Source of the DNA: Thiorhodococcus sp.
GTDB taxonomy: Bacteria; Pseudomonadota; Gammaproteobacteria; Chromatiales; Chromatiaceae
Reading direction: 5' to 3'
DNA: 36,400 bases
Assembly (NCBI GenBank): GCA_029257385.1
Contig: JARIBS010000062.1
Location: forward strand, 1-36,400
A program made the translations under genes and the position numbers. The stretch's first letter is position 1. Every line of letters begins with the position of its first letter. A model generated the notes under the pieces. The model did not search any database and had not been told where the DNA came from. It saw only the letters and a program-made list of their open reading frames with translations. Of the stretch, positions 23,994 through 31,809 are shown piece by piece.

Positions 23994-25752
23994 GGTGGCA
24001 ATAGCGACGCGGAAATTCTGCTCTGTCCTTGCGAAAGCGCCGCTCGATGGGGTAAGGGAAGACGTCTTCCAGATGCCCGGCGCGGATGTGGTCCTGGCGC
24101 TCGCGCCACCACTGAGGGTCGAGCAGTTCGCTGTGCAGTTTTAGGAAGACCTTGCGGATGCGCGGATCGGTCAGCAGAAAGGTCTCGAACTCTTCGGGGA
24201 AGATGTCGTTGGGACCGGCGGTGTACCAGGCCTCATCGCTCATCTCCATCTCCGGATAGGGCGCCTCGGGAATCTCGCGGAAATTGCACTCGGTCAGATA
24301 GCACAGCTCATCGTAGTCGTAAAAAACGACCCGACCCTGGCGGGTGACACCGAAGTTCTTAAACAGAAAGTCGCCCGGAAAAATATTGGCGGCGGCGAGC
24401 TGCTTGATGGCGTCGCCGTACTCGCTGATGGCGTGGCGGACGTCTGCGTCGTCGGCGTTGTGCAGATAGAGGTTCAGCGGCGACATACGCCGCTCGATGT
24501 AGAGGTGTTTGATGATGAGCTGATCGCCAACCAGCTCAATGCTTCCCGCGCATTCGTGTTCGAGCATCTCGCGCAGCTCTGGCGAGAAACGCATGAGCGG
24601 AAAGGCCACGTGAGAGTATTCCCATGAGTCGGCCATGCGCCCGACCCGGTCGTGCATCTTCACGAGCTGATACCGCTCCTTGACCTGCTCGCGGGTCACC
24701 TCCTTGGGCGGGGGAAAGCGATCTTTAATGATCTTGAACACGAACGGGAAAGACGGCATGGCGAAGACGCACATCACCATGCCGCGAATGCCGGGTGCGA
24801 TGATGAAATCATCCGACGAGTAGCGTAGATGTTTAAGAAAATCGCGGTAGAACTCGGCCTTGCCGAACTTCTGCAAACCAATCGCGGTGTAGAGTTCCGC
24901 TTTGCCCTTGCGTGGCATCAGCGGCTGGAGAAAGTTCACCACGGCGGCCGGCGCCTCGGTGTCGATCATGAAGTAGGCGCGTGAGAAGCTGAAGACGTCC
25001 GAGATTTCGTCTTCGCCGGTCAGCAGGGTATCGACATAGAGTCCCTGGACCCCGTCGTTGAGAATGGCGACCACGAATGGAAGCTGATCGGCACCGTTGA
25101 TCGATTTGCCGATGATATAGGCCGCCTTGTTGCGATAGAAGGGCGCGCAGAGCACTGCGAGCTGAAAGTTCTGCTGCATCGCGCGATTGGCCGGAAAGCG
25201 CGAGCGGATGGCTAGCAGCAGACAGCGTACATCGCGGCGCAGATCCCGAAATGGTCGGTCGATGCCAGCATCCTTGAGGATGCGTGCGATCACCCGCGAG
25301 AATCCATCACGTGTCGGATAGTAGGGCCGGAAAATGGGAACCTCGGCCTCCAGATGCTCGGTGGAGATCAGCGGCCAAACGAAAATATAGCTGTTGTTGT
25401 AATAGCGGCTATCGAACAGTCGACAAAACACCGAGTTGTAGAACGTCTCGGCCAATTCAGGCTGTTTGAGCACTGGCAGCAGGCGCGTGTACTCGACCTT
25501 GACACGCTGCCATAGCTCGTCGCTTGGGTCTGAATCGCGCAGATGGAACTCGCGACACAGCAGCGTGACCGTCTCGCCGACACGGGTATCATAGAAGCTG
25601 ATACGCGCACGTGATGCCTCCTGGACCGCAGGCCAGTCGGCCATCTCAAAACGGGTCTTGGCGGCTGCGGTAATCTCGCGGTAGAGATGGTAGTGTCGCT
25701 CGAACCCCCCGAGGATCACCTTGGCGATGAGTTTGGCTTCGATCCAGGCCAT
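23983..25752 (-). CDS. aceK: Isocitrate dehydrogenase kinase/phosphatase
   Basis: The 589-residue protein is AceK along its length: the regulatory half with [12 protein letters not shown] and [20 protein letters not shown], then the kinase half. The latter has [31 protein letters not shown] (nucleotide-binding lysine in FKIIKD), [27 protein letters not shown] (catalytic loop) and VVFYDYDEL (the DFG-like metal site). AceK phosphorylates and inactivates isocitrate dehydrogenase, sending isocitrate to isocitrate lyase, encoded just upstream at 26394-27698. No Shine-Dalgarno motif precedes ATG 25752; instead five copies of a heptamer end eight bases upstream. rraA lies between aceK and aceA. Malate synthase is not in the window. 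Confidence 0.95.
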   Translation of the reverse strand: MAWIEAKLIAKVILGGFERHYHLYREITAAAKTRFEMADWPAVQEASRARISFYDTRVGETVTLLCREFHLRDSDPSDELWQRVKVEYTRLLPVLKQPELAETFYNSVFCRLFDSRYYNNSYIFVWPLISTEHLEAEVPIFRPYYPTRDGFSRVIARILKDAGIDRPFRDLRRDVRCLLLAIRSRFPANRAMQQNFQLAVLCAPFYRNKAAYIIGKSINGADQLPFVVAILNDGVQGLYVDTLLTGEDEISDVFSFSRAYFMIDTEAPAAVVNFLQPLMPRKGKAELYTAIGLQKFGKAEFYRDFLKHLRYSSDDFIIAPGIRGMVMCVFAMPSFPFVFKIIKDRFPPPKEVTREQVKERYQLVKMHDRVGRMADSWEYSHVAFPLMRFSPELREMLEHECAGSIELVGDQLIIKHLYIERRMSPLNLYLHNADDADVRHAISEYGDAIKQLAAANIFPGDFLFKNFGVTRQGRVVFYDYDELCYLTECNFREIPEAPYPEMEMSDEAWYTAGPNDIFPEEFETFLLTDPRIRKVFLKLHSELLDPQWWRERQDHIRAGHLEDVFPYPIERRFRKDRAEFPRRYCHLEG

Positions 25753-25760
25753 ATTTTAGT

Positions 25761-25795
25761 GGTCAGTGGTCAGTGGTCAGTGGTCAGTGGTCAGT
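25761..25795. repeat. Five tandem GGTCAGT heptamers in the aceK 5' region
   Basis: Five uninterrupted copies of GGTCAGT are preceded by a partial AGT. On the coding strand of aceK they read as ACTGACC repeats ending eight bases before the start codon, where the ribosome-binding site should be. The 97-bp gap to rraA (25753-25849) holds nothing else. Confidence 0.9.
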
Positions 25796-25849
25796 GAAGA
25801 GACCAGATGGATGGGTGTTCGCTTTTTGAAATCCCGTTAATCCTGTCCA

Positions 25850-26344
25850 TTATTCACTGTGTTTTGGGGCGAGCGGGGTGACGGAGACCAGGATGCCGTC
25901 GCGGTCGCAGTAGACAGCGTCGCCGGGCGAAAAGCGCACACCGGCGAAGGTGACCGGGATGTCGCGCTGGCCCTCGCCACGGCGCTGGCTCTTGCGCGGG
26001 ATGGCCGCCAGGGCCTTGATACCGAGCGGCATATTGGCGATTTCCTCGCTATCGCGCACACAGCCGAAGAGCACAACACCCGCCCAGCCCTGCTCCACCG
26101 CGCTCGCGGCGATGAGATCGCCGAGCATGGCGCAACGCAGCGAGCCGCCCGCGTCGACAATCAGGACACGACCCTCGCCGGACTCGGCCAGGGTGGATTT
26201 GACGTGTGAGTTGTCCTCGAAGCATTTGACCGTAACGGCCTGTCCAGAAAAATGAACATGGCCGCCGAAGTCGCGGAAGATTGGCTCGCAGACGCGCAGC
26301 GTATCGCCATGATGGTCGTAGAGATCGGCGGTCTTAAATTCCAT
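25850..26344 (-). CDS. rraA: RraA-like regulator (RNase E inhibitor / aldolase-fold family)
   Basis: The 164-residue protein matches RraA in length and motifs: TADLYDHHGDTLRVCEPIFRD, SGQAVTVKCFEDN, GRVLIVDAGGSLRCAMLGDL, WAGVVLFGCVRDSEEI, IKALAAIPRKS and VRFSPGDAVYCDRDGILV. E. coli RraA binds and inhibits RNase E. Relatives with the Gly-Asp and Arg-Asp pair act as 4-hydroxy-4-methyl-2-oxoglutarate or oxaloacetate aldolases, and those residues (GGSLRCAMLGD, CVRD) are here too, so an aldolase role is possible. GAGGCG precedes the ATG. It lies between aceA and aceK on the same strand, so it may be co-transcribed with them. Confidence 0.88.
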   Translation of the reverse strand: MEFKTADLYDHHGDTLRVCEPIFRDFGGHVHFSGQAVTVKCFEDNSHVKSTLAESGEGRVLIVDAGGSLRCAMLGDLIAASAVEQGWAGVVLFGCVRDSEEIANMPLGIKALAAIPRKSQRRGEGQRDIPVTFAGVRFSPGDAVYCDRDGILVSVTPLAPKHSE

Positions 26345-26393
26345 GCACGCCTCACCTGTCGTTTGGCCGGGCGGGCGAGCCGCCCGGTATTGG

Positions 26394-27698
26394 TCAGAAC
26401 TGATCTTCTTCCGTGGAGCCGGTGAGCGCGGTCACCGAGGATGCGCCACCCTGGATGACCGTAGTGACATCGTCGAAGTATCCGGCGCCGACTTCCTGCT
26501 GATGGGAGACGAAGGTGTAGCCCTTATCGCGCGCTTCGAACTCGGGCGCCTGGACCTTCTCGACATAGTGGCGCATACCTTCGCCCCGAGCGTAGTCATA
26601 GGCCAGATCGAACATGTTAAACCACATGTTATGAATACCCGCCAGGGTGATGAACTGGTACTTGTAGCCCATGTCGGCCAGGTCGTCCTGGAAGCGGGCA
26701 ATGGTCTTGTCGTCGAGGTTCTTCTGCCAGTTAAACGACGGAGAGCAGTTGTAGGCCAGCAGCTTGTTGGGGTTCTCCGCCAGGACCGCCTCGGCGAACT
26801 CGCGCGCGAAGCCCAGATCCGGCGTGCCGGTCTCGCACCACACCAGATCGGCATAGGGCGCATAGGCCAAGCCGCGGCTGATGGCCTGCTCGAGACCGTT
26901 CTTGACGCGGTAGAAGCCTTCGTCAGTGCGGGTGCCGTCGACGAAGGGGCGATCGTTGTCGTCCACATCACTGGTCAAAAGATTGGCCGCTTCGGCATCG
27001 GTACGCGCCAGCACCAGGGTCGGCACACCCATGACATCGGAGGCCAGACGCGCGGAAATAAGCTTTTGGACCGCCTCGCGAGTCGGCACCAGCACCTTGC
27101 CGCCCATGTGGCCGCACTTCTTCACCGCAGCGAGCTGGTCTTCGAAGTGCACCCCGGCGGCGCCGGCGGTGATCATGTTCTTCATCAGCTCGAAGGCGTT
27201 GAGGACACCGCCGAAACCGGCCTCGGCATCGGCGACGATCGGCAGGAAGTAGTCGACGAAGGCGTCATCGCTGGGGTCGATTTCTCTAGCCCACTGGATC
27301 TCATCGGCACGCTTGAAGGTGTTGTTGATGCGACGCACCATGGTCGGGACCGAGTCGTAGGCGTAGAGCGACTGGTCGGGATACATGGTCTCGGAGGTGT
27401 TGCCGTCGGCGGCGACCTGCCAGCCGGAGAGATAGATGGCCTCGATCCCGGCCTTGGCCTGCTGCATCGCCTGACCGCCGGTGATGGCGCCCATGCAATT
27501 GACGTAGCCCTTCTTGGCGTCACCGTGCACCAGCTTCCAGAGCTTTTCGGCGCCTCGCTTGGCGTAGGTATGCTCGGGCTGGACGGAGCCGCGCAGCCTG
27601 ACAACATCTGCGGCGGAATAACCGCGCTCGACGTCGGTCCAACGTGGGTTTTCGGCCCAGTCTTGCTCGATGGCCTTGATCTGATCTTGGCGGGTCAT
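26394..27698 (-). CDS. aceA: Isocitrate lyase
   Basis: The 434-residue enzyme has the catalytic loop [14 protein letters not shown] with Cys195 as the acid/base residue, [32 protein letters not shown] and the YNCSPSFNW segment. It splits isocitrate into succinate and glyoxylate, the first step of the glyoxylate shunt used for growth on acetate. Start ATG 27698 follows GAGAGA eight bases upstream and matches the E. coli AceA N-terminus; the longer frame to 27866 is upstream non-coding sequence. An AT-rich stretch at 27850-27900 holds the divergent promoters for this gene and pdxH. Confidence 0.97.
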   Translation of the reverse strand: MTRQDQIKAIEQDWAENPRWTDVERGYSAADVVRLRGSVQPEHTYAKRGAEKLWKLVHGDAKKGYVNCMGAITGGQAMQQAKAGIEAIYLSGWQVAADGNTSETMYPDQSLYAYDSVPTMVRRINNTFKRADEIQWAREIDPSDDAFVDYFLPIVADAEAGFGGVLNAFELMKNMITAGAAGVHFEDQLAAVKKCGHMGGKVLVPTREAVQKLISARLASDVMGVPTLVLARTDAEAANLLTSDVDDNDRPFVDGTRTDEGFYRVKNGLEQAISRGLAYAPYADLVWCETGTPDLGFAREFAEAVLAENPNKLLAYNCSPSFNWQKNLDDKTIARFQDDLADMGYKYQFITLAGIHNMWFNMFDLAYDYARGEGMRHYVEKVQAPEFEARDKGYTFVSHQQEVGAGYFDDVTTVIQGGASSVTALTGSTEEDQF

Positions 27699-27890
27699 AT
27701 GCAATATCTCTCGGATGCGCACTGGGTGCTGAAAATAGTGGGCCGCTTGTTGACCGTTTTCCACTTTGCGCTGACGCATGACGATCACGGAACAGCGGAT
27801 GTTTGACTCTGATGCTTGATCTTTACCCGGAAAACCTACCGTGACCCTTAGCATTTGAAGAATCAATTATCCTAATTAATTCTATTTGAA

Positions 27891-27919
27891 TTGACAACTT
27901 TCAACGATAGACCTTAAAC
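27891..27919 (+). promoter_or_regulatory. Predicted sigma-70 promoter of pdxH
   Basis: A perfect -35 TTGACA (27891-27896) is followed after 17 bp by TTAAAC (27914-27919), an acceptable -10. Transcription would start near 27926, about 50 bases before the pdxH ATG. Confidence 0.55.
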
Positions 27920-27975
27920 CCAACACTAGGCCGAATGCCCTGCCCCAACCACTACGCCGAAGCATCGAGACACGC

Positions 27976-28620
27976 ATGAACGTTAATCCGCAAGACCTGA
28001 GACACACGCTAATGGAGCAGGGACTCTCCCGCTCCGAGCTGGACCCTGACCCGATCAGACAGTTTCAGAGTTGGTACGCGCGGGCCATCGACACCGATCT
28101 GCCAGAACCGAACGCGATGAGTCTCTGTACGGTCGACGCCCAAGGCCAGCCCTCCGTGCGCACAGTGCTACTGAAGCTTTATGACGTGCGCGGGTTCGTG
28201 TTCTTTACCAACTACGCCAGCCGCAAGGCCGGCGAGATTGATCGCAATCCACGGGTCGCGCTGCTGTTTCCGTGGGTCGCGCTGGCCAGGCAGGTGCAGA
28301 TCAGGGGCCGCGCCGAGCGTATTTCGACGGTCGAATCGCTGGCCTACTTCGCCACCCGCTCACGCGGCAGTCAGATCGGCGCCTGGTCCTCGCCGCAGAG
28401 CGCGGTGATCAAATCGCGCGCCTTTCTCGAGTCGCGGGTCGCCGAGATCGCGCGCAAGTTCACCAGCGGCCAGATACCGTTACCAGAGTGCTGGGGTGGC
28501 TATCGGATTGTGCCCGATGTGGTCGAGTTCTGGCAGGGTCGGGAGAACCGGCTGCATGACCGCTTCCACTATGTTCGCGAAGCGGAAAAACAGTGGACAA
28601 TTGAGCGGCTGGCGCCTTAA
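27976..28620 (+). CDS. pdxH: Pyridoxamine 5'-phosphate oxidase
   Basis: The 214-residue FMN enzyme has the family order: DPIRQFQSWYARAID, ALL-type start blocks PNAMSLCTVDAQGQPSVRTVLLK, GFVFFTNYASRKAGEI, VALLFPWVALARQVQIRGRAE, the substrate loop SRGSQIGAWSSPQS and the C-terminal signature WGGYRIVPDVVEFWQGRENRLHDR. It makes pyridoxal 5'-phosphate from the pyridoxine or pyridoxamine phosphate. It is a single gene, divergent from aceA and convergent with the small hypothetical gene at 28629. Confidence 0.96.
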   Translation: MNVNPQDLRHTLMEQGLSRSELDPDPIRQFQSWYARAIDTDLPEPNAMSLCTVDAQGQPSVRTVLLKLYDVRGFVFFTNYASRKAGEIDRNPRVALLFPWVALARQVQIRGRAERISTVESLAYFATRSRGSQIGAWSSPQSAVIKSRAFLESRVAEIARKFTSGQIPLPECWGGYRIVPDVVEFWQGRENRLHDRFHYVREAEKQWTIERLAP

Positions 28621-28628
28621 AAGCAGCA

Positions 28629-28976
28629 CTATAGCGCCTCAAGCGGCCTGCCAGAGGCTGGTGTGCTCGCTTGGTTCTGATCAGGCTCCACTCTGTCGTC
28701 GCGCATGTGAGCGGTCTCTTGCGTTTCTGCCAAATGCTCACGGATGAGCTGCCAGCGCTGGCGGGTGCGACTCTTGGGCTTGGATCGCGCGATTTCAGTC
28801 AGTTTTTCGATGAAGGTTCGGCTTCGCAGGGCGGTCTTGCTTGATGCATACATTACTGGCGGTCCCGTGTCGGTGAAAGACGACGAGATCAAATAATAGT
28901 AACGATTCGCATTAGTTTCAAACGCCCTGATGAAGTACCGGCCATGCGCTCGGCGAGAGCGGCGCGTTAGGGCCAT
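28629..28976 (-). CDS. Small hypothetical protein, doubtful
   Basis: The 115-residue frame starts ATG with no clear ribosome-binding site. Residues 20-65 (NRYYYLISSSFTDTGPPVM, SSKTALRSRTFIEKLTEIA) look protein-like, with a beta strand pair and a helix. The basic middle (SKPKSRTRQRW) and the last 30 residues are low in structure. Composition is more AT-rich than the neighbours. The family is not recognised, and it may be a decayed or transferred gene. Confidence 0.4.
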   Translation of the reverse strand: MALTRRSRRAHGRYFIRAFETNANRYYYLISSSFTDTGPPVMYASSKTALRSRTFIEKLTEIARSKPKSRTRQRWQLIREHLAETQETAHMRDDRVEPDQNQASTPASGRPLEAL

Positions 28977-29111
28977 TTGCGCAATCTAAGGTGCTCGCTC
29001 ACCTTTGCCGCGATGAAGCACGCCGACACGCGCATCGAGCGCGTGCTCTTTCTGGAATGGTTTGCCCCGTCCGAAAAGGCTCGAAGACTGCCGCCTTGCC
29101 GCCAGACGCTC

Positions 29112-29139
29112 GCGGGACGGGTTAATAGCCCCGTCCCGC
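29112..29139. terminator. Stem-loop after the cytochrome c peroxidase gene
   Basis: The arms GCGGGACGGG and CCCGTCCCGC are perfect 10-bp complements around an 8-base loop, starting seven bases after the ccp stop. No T-run follows on the minus strand, so termination would be Rho-dependent or the hairpin may only protect the 3' end. The rest of 28977-29111 holds no gene I can support. Confidence 0.55.
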
Positions 29140-29145
29140 TTGACC

Positions 29146-30189
29146 TCAGAGCCGTGGACGCGGTGTCGAATCAGTCTCCACGGGCATGATCGGATATTCG
29201 ATTACCGGTATCTCACCCGTCAGGGCGTGGAGGAACGCGGTGATCTTGCCCGCCTCGGCGTCATTGATCTCGGTGCCAAGCTGAGCCGTGCCCATCACCG
29301 CCACCGCCTGCTTGAGGTTCCAGACAATGCCGGAGTGGAAGTACGGTGCGGTCAGGGCAATGTTGCGCAGCGGTGAAGCCCGGAAGACGTATTCATCGGA
29401 CACTGACTGGGTAACCTGGAAGCGGCCCTTGTCCTCAAGAGGCAGGATGTCGGCGCCGGGCCGCTTGATCAGACCGAACGGGAAATAGCTCTGGCCGCCC
29501 AAATTGACCCCGCTGTGACAGGCCGTACAGCCACGGTCGACGAAAAGCTCCAAACCCGTCTTTTGCTCCTCGGTCATCGCGGCATCATCGCCCGCCATGA
29601 ACTTGTCGAAGGGTGCGCCAGGCGTTACCAGCGTCACTTCGAATGCCTCGATCGCCTTGGCCGTGTTGTCGAAGCTGACCGGTTGCGCCTCGCCAGAAAA
29701 GGCGTCGGTGAAGCGCTCGACATACTCAGGCATGCTGTTGAGCGTCTTCATGACCTGATCGGGTTCGTTGGCCATCTCGACACCAGCCTGGATCGGACCC
29801 TTGGCCTGGGCCTTGAGATCCTCGGCGCGACCATCCCAGAACTGCGCCTTATTGAAGACTGCGTTGAACACCGTGGGCGCGTTACGCGGCCCTTTCTGCC
29901 AGCCATGACCGACGGAGGTCGGCAGATTGTCATCGCCGCCCGTCCCGAGATTGTGGCAGGTGTTGCAACTGATTAGACCGCTGGCGGAGAGACGCGGATC
30001 GAAAAAAAGCATCTTGCCGAGCGCGATTTTCTCCGCCGTGATGGGGTTGTCTTTGGGTTGTTGCAGCTCATCGGGTAGTGCTTTGAGGCCAGCCGCCGCA
30101 GCCTTGTCGCGTAGCGCTTGATCAGCAGCAGAGGCCGCCGAAGCGGCAAGGAGCGCTATGGTTGCAAGCGCGAGAACGGGTGTTCGCAT
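29146..30189 (-). CDS. Diheme cytochrome c peroxidase (CcpA/MauG-type)
   Basis: The 347-residue protein has a signal peptide (RTPVLALATIALLAASAASA). Two c-type haem sites follow: CNTCH at 75-79 (peroxidatic haem) and CTACH at 221-225 (electron-transfer haem). GKMLFFDPRLSASG, NAPTVFNAVFN and FWDGRAEDL are the diagnostic bacterial peroxidase blocks. It reduces periplasmic hydrogen peroxide with electrons from a small cytochrome. A GAGGAT site six bases before the ATG decides the start. It is a single gene; no FNR or OxyR box is clear upstream. Confidence 0.94.
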   Translation of the reverse strand: MRTPVLALATIALLAASAASAADQALRDKAAAAGLKALPDELQQPKDNPITAEKIALGKMLFFDPRLSASGLISCNTCHNLGTGGDDNLPTSVGHGWQKGPRNAPTVFNAVFNKAQFWDGRAEDLKAQAKGPIQAGVEMANEPDQVMKTLNSMPEYVERFTDAFSGEAQPVSFDNTAKAIEAFEVTLVTPGAPFDKFMAGDDAAMTEEQKTGLELFVDRGCTACHSGVNLGGQSYFPFGLIKRPGADILPLEDKGRFQVTQSVSDEYVFRASPLRNIALTAPYFHSGIVWNLKQAVAVMGTAQLGTEINDAEAGKITAFLHALTGEIPVIEYPIMPVETDSTPRPRL

Positions 30190-30351
30190 CTGAGTATCCT
30201 CTATTTGATTGGTGGTTCACGCACCGCTGCAAACCCTGAAAAATAAGCATTTGCGAATAAACGGCGCACTAACATTAAACCCTAGAGACAGCGGGGCATC
30301 CCGGCCAATCCGCAATACCTATCGAGCCGATTGAAGGTATCGATTCTGATT

Positions 30352-31575
30352 TTAGGACTCCAAACGCTCGACGTCCCGATCGCGCATGCCGAGCAGGTAG
30401 AGGATGCCGTCGAGACCGACCGTGGCGATGGAGTGACGTGCCTGCTCGGTGACGATTGGCTTGGCATGAAAGGCGATGCCCAATCCGGCGATAGCGAGCA
30501 TGGGTAGGTCATTGGCACCGTCGCCGACGGCGATGACTTGCTCCAAGCGAATACCTTCACGCGCGGCGATCTCGCGTAGCAGCTCGGCTTTGCGGGTGCC
30601 ATCAATGATCTCGCCCGAGACCTGCCCGGTCAGCTTGCCGTCACAAAATTGCAGTTGGTTGGCATAGACATAGTCGACACCGAAACGGCGCTGGAGACGC
30701 TCCGCGAAATAGGTGAAACCGCCTGAGAGGATCGCGATCTTGTAGCCAAGCCGTTTAAGGCTCGCAATGAGGCGGTCGGCACCCTCGGTGATCGGCAGCC
30801 GCTCGGCAATCTGCTCCAGCACCGACTCATCGAGTCCTTCCAACAGCGCCATGCGCTGGCGGAAGCTCTCCTGAAAATCCAGCTCGCCGCGCATTGCCGC
30901 CTCGGTGATGGCCGCGACCGCTGGACCCACGCCAGCGGCGGCGGCCAGTTCGTCGATGACCTCGGTCTGGATCAGGGTCGAATCCATATCGAAACAGACC
31001 AGGCGGCGGTTGCGACGGAAGATGTCGTCTTCCTGCACCGAGACGTCGACATCCATCACCCGCCCTAGCGCCAGCAGGGCGCCATGCAGCTCGGTAAGAT
31101 CGGCCACGGTGCCGCGCACCGACAGCTCGACACAGGCCAGCGGACGCGCCCGGTCTCGGCGGCGCGAGAGACGCCCGGTCAAGCGCGTAATGCGGTCGAC
31201 ATTGAGTCCGCGTCCCGCCACGGTCGCAGACACCTGGGCGATATGCTCGGCGTCGATCTCGCGACCGAGCAGAGTCAGGATATGTCGCGGCTGGCCCTGC
31301 TCGCATACCCAGCCCTCGTAATCATCAGGCTCGACGGGTGTAAAGCGGATATCCAGACCCATGCCGTGTGCGCAGAACAGCAGCTCGCGGAACACGCCCT
31401 GATCACCTCCCTCACGCGGCAGCTCCACCAGCAGGCCGAGCGCGAGCGCGTTATGGATAGTCGACTGGCCGATGTCGAGAACGGGGACATGGAAACGGGC
31501 AAGAACCCTGGTCAAGGCCGCGGTGATGCCTGGGCGATCCTCGCCCGTCACATTGATCAGAACGATTTCTTTCAT
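30352..31575 (-). CDS. serB: Phosphoserine phosphatase with N-terminal ACT domains
   Basis: The 407-residue protein has two ACT-type regulatory domains (about 1-85 and 95-180: LINVTGEDRPGITAALTRVL, then HILTLLGREIDAEHIAQVSA). The HAD phosphatase (about 190-400) has the nucleophile motif CFDMDSTLIQTE with Asp196, Ser in AILSGGFTYF, and GDGANDLPML. It removes phosphate from phosphoserine in the last step of serine synthesis. The long N-terminus fits the two-ACT SerB2-like subgroup rather than the E. coli length, so serine feedback is likely. It is divergent from the PAS-GGDEF-EAL gene. Confidence 0.95.
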   Translation of the reverse strand: MKEIVLINVTGEDRPGITAALTRVLARFHVPVLDIGQSTIHNALALGLLVELPREGGDQGVFRELLFCAHGMGLDIRFTPVEPDDYEGWVCEQGQPRHILTLLGREIDAEHIAQVSATVAGRGLNVDRITRLTGRLSRRRDRARPLACVELSVRGTVADLTELHGALLALGRVMDVDVSVQEDDIFRRNRRLVCFDMDSTLIQTEVIDELAAAAGVGPAVAAITEAAMRGELDFQESFRQRMALLEGLDESVLEQIAERLPITEGADRLIASLKRLGYKIAILSGGFTYFAERLQRRFGVDYVYANQLQFCDGKLTGQVSGEIIDGTRKAELLREIAAREGIRLEQVIAVGDGANDLPMLAIAGLGIAFHAKPIVTEQARHSIATVGLDGILYLLGMRDRDVERLES

Positions 31576-31809
31576 ACAAGAGACTCAAGCGTGTTCGGCG
31601 TGGAAAGGTCGCTATTGTAGGCTGCACGAGCGCGGGGCTGCTGCCATGGATACACGCCACGCATCTGTTCGGGTGTACACAGTCGCCAACTGTTATCGCT
31701 ATACTCGGGCTTAGTGCGCGACAGCCAGGGTCGATCATTCGAGTATGGAATCAGCCCGTATTCTTCCGCGCCCCTGCTCTCGCCGATCGCTACAGTCTTT
31801 GAAAAAGCC

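Noticed and set aside
26343..27806. 487-residue open frame on the plus strand
   Set aside because: Antisense to isocitrate lyase, which has all its catalytic motifs. It is a GC-driven shadow frame.
30190..30351. FNR-type box before the cytochrome c peroxidase gene
   Set aside because: TTTGATTGG has only one half of the palindrome; the second half is absent.
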